Translations under genes and position numbers: made by a program
The notes under the pieces: model-generated
Told to the model about the DNA's origin: nothing
Databases searched by the model: none
The model's input: the letters and a program-made list of their open reading frames with translations, nothing else
Shown: positions 61,943 to 64,000 of the stretch, piece after piece
Position numbering within the stretch: the first letter of the stretch is position 1
Layout of the letters: each line of letters begins with the position of its first letter
DNA from: Arbacia lixula
Lineage: Eukaryota > Echinodermata > Echinoidea > Arbacioida > Arbaciidae
Assembly: GCA_963669155.1 (NCBI GenBank)
Contig: OZ022597.1
Span: 10,682,811-10,746,810, forward strand
DNA: 64,000 nucleotides
Reading direction: 5' to 3'

Positions 61943-62276
61943 TATATCCTTCATTAATATATTATTTGTTTATTAATTTAATCCTTACCATGGACCTTGT
62001 AATATAGTGCCCATGCTCTAAGCTCCGAACACAGGAGCCCGAGACAGATGTTTTGTTATTTGCTTGAGCAAACCAACGGAAATTCAAGTTGCACCTCGGC
62101 CGCAACACCGCGGGAGTTCCGGCAGCGCGCCCAATGATTTTCCGTTAAAACGTCAAAAAGCAGCTCGCAGCTGGAATGAAATGTATCGCGTAGATTTTGC
62201 GTGTCGCGCATTTACCTGGGATGAATTGTATCGATCACCGATAGCCCAGATATCGATAGTCCAGAGGGAAAAAGAA

Positions 62277-62345
62277 GACTATTTTTGACATAACGTCACG
62301 AAATAGTACTTTTTTTCCCTCTGACGTCACGAAATAGCACTTTTC
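62277..62345. repeat. 31 bp tandem duplication containing CRE-like words
   Basis: ACGTCACGAAATAG followed by a CTTTTTTTCCCTCTG-like stretch occurs twice. The second copy begins TGACGTCA. Nearby, GCGCATTTACCTGGGATGAA occurs at about 62209 and 62578, another short dispersed duplication. Confidence 0.75.
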
Positions 62346-62739
62346 TTCCCTCTGAGCTATCTTACTTCAAATAGGTCATCTATTTGTGGTCATGTGACAC
62401 CCTTTCAACCGATCAACAAACTGGAATATATTAATGAGGGATATAATTTTCACTATTTTTTCCTGGGGAGGACTGCGCATGCTCTATTTACTATTGTCTT
62501 CCTTGGGACTACTGCGCACGTTCTCTACCTGAGCAAGCGTAAATTAGTGCACAGTGAGTGCAGTGCGCGGCGTGTTGCGCATTTACCTGGGATGAACCGA
62601 TATCGAGACATAGAAAAAAATGCGACTATTTTTGTTATGTTATTGTTTTACAAAAGGGATATAAAACAAATATACCAAGCATTGAGTTCGATAGTATATC
62701 GAAAATTATCCATCTTCGGAGGGATTGGCATAAGTTACT

Positions 62740-62772
62740 TTTTTTTCCTCGGGGGCTTCGCCCCTCGGAAAA
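62740..62772. repeat. Short hairpin
   Basis: TTTTTTCCTCGGGGGC and GCCCCTCGGAAAAAA form an almost perfect inverted repeat with a short loop. Confidence 0.6.
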
Positions 62773-63159
62773 AATAGTTCTATGCCACTCCCTCCTCAGA
62801 TAGATAATTTCCACTATACAATCTCACAGCTTGGTACATTTGTATAATATATAAACAAGCTGGGAAATAAAGAGTGGACGAATGAGTTGGTCACGATTTT
62901 TGTGAGAGTAATGTAAAGGCGCATTACTGTATATAAGTGATCCAAGAAGATGAACAAATACAACAGTAAGTGAATGTGCTACTCGTGAAATGTATACCCA
63001 AAGAGGAGTGTGAAGATTTGAAAAGGTATAAACAAATACAATAAATGAAACAAAAAATTTAGGGAAATACAGCAATATAAAGGCGGATGTATGTGAGCGT
63101 AAACAGTTATAACATGAGCTCCTTAAAAAATGCTTGCACATAAGTATGAAGAGCTCATT

Positions 63160-63296
63160 TGCAAAAGGGGTTAGATCCATTTTTTCACCAAATTTGATAT
63201 GTTTGTCTCAATGTATAGATTTGAAGTAGCTCTATGATACCAAAGAAAAGTTGAAACTCTCATTAAAAAAAAGTGAACAAAATGGCAAAGAAAAAT
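63160..63296. repeat. Dispersed repeat, copy 2
   Basis: Same orientation as 48479-48618, sharing GGGGTTAGATCCA and GTATAGATTTGAAGTAGCTC. The words AAAAGGGG...GGTCCA recur again at about 63340. Confidence 0.75.
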
Positions 63297-63689
63297 CACT
63301 TCTTTTTCAAAATGGCTAGATCCATATCAGTTTGTTTTCAAAAGGGGCTTGGTCCACAAAGGTAATTTTTTGGGGGGGAAATATGAAGACAGAAAATACT
63401 GAAAAAGAAAAGTAGAGAAAGATGTATGGCAAGATTGATTGAATTAATACAACAGTGAGAGAATGAGGTTCTCATGAAATTAAAAGATGTATTGATGTGA
63501 ATGTAGAACATAATTAAAAGACGAGGATATTTAGCTACTTATAATAGATAAATAGAGTAACATATCTTACACTGTTTATGTGGGTGTCGAAAAAGATTTA
63601 GAATTGGGTGAAAAGAAATAAATTGGTTAATATTCAAAGCTCAATACAGTTTTGGACATGGAGGAGTATAGGAGAAAGTAAAGTAAAAC

Positions 63690-64000
63690 GGACCCCCCCC
63701 CCCCCCCCCCAATTATCTCTGTGGATTTCCCGCATTGTGCCTAATGTTATGGCCACAACTCAGAGCGGCGACCGACCGATTTGTAGCCTGCTCGGTCGCT
63801 GCTAGAATTTAGGCATCGCCCAGCGATTTTTTTGGAAAAGTCGAGCAGGCTGTATAGAGCACAAGCAATGCCTGGGCGGCGCCTGGTCGGTTTCCCGTCG
63901 GTCACTGGTCAATTTTAGGTCAAAACTGGGCAATATCGGGGAGCTTCTCCGCGCGGCGTCCCGGCAGTGACCGACTGATGACCCACCGATTCCCGGGCGG
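63690..64000. other. C run, then GC-rich unclassified sequence
   Basis: A C run at 63692-63710 is followed by a GC-rich stretch with repeated CGACCGACCGAT-, GGTCGGT- and CCCGG-type words running off the window edge. It may be part of a repeat element, but I cannot classify it. Confidence 0.35.

Noticed and set aside
61565-61954. 129-codon minus-strand open frame
   Set aside because: It overlaps the foldback hairpin and has no recognisable domain. Its length is within chance for this region.

Overview
The window is animal nuclear DNA: long introns with GT/AG splice sites, CR1/L2-like LINEs, a tRNA-derived SINE, Tc1/mariner and TTAA-targeting MITEs, a CsRn1-type Ty3/gypsy element, many homopolymer-G tracts and a short TTAGGG-like tract. 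This mix, and a sugar transporter closest to the deuterostome SGLT/SLC5A9 group, points to a marine invertebrate deuterostome, perhaps an echinoderm. The species call is inference.

Layout. Bases 1-6762 are a 1.2 kb-arm inverted repeat carrying tRNA-like and SINE sequence, with a TTAA MITE, a LINE scrap and a Tc1 scrap in its centre. Bases 6763-14600 are repeat-rich and hold four decayed, spliced-looking exons of an unrecognised minus-strand gene plus a LINE fragment that is itself tandemly duplicated. A young, nearly whole CsRn1-clade LTR retrotransposon with near-identical LTRs lies at 14650-20366. Bases 20.4-26.5 kb hold a 2.3 kb TA-flanked inverted-repeat transposon with one acidic ORF, and a tyrosine-recombinase element fossil. 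Bases 27.1-28.6 kb are a minisatellite of about 78 bp period. Bases 29-33.2 kb hold foldback MITEs and a possible first exon with a CpG-rich promoter.

The main gene is on the minus strand from 57424 to 33283: a complete 13-exon sodium/glucose cotransporter (SLC5/SGLT family, 698 residues). I could trace it exon by exon, with every junction in frame and an in-frame stop just upstream of the ATG. Its known sugar-site residues are conserved, so it looks functional. Its introns are packed with foldback MITEs and satellites.

The most unusual observation is that several introns (3, 6, 10, probably 8) and the 3' flank contain tandem or nearby partial copies of the adjoining exon end together with its splice site. 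This gives arrays of spare donors and acceptors. Upstream of the gene (57.7-60.96 kb) is a satellite built from a sequence related to ACTGGT/ACCAGT, with inverted blocks and a 1.13 kb higher-order duplication. The last 3 kb are hairpin repeats and unclassified sequence.
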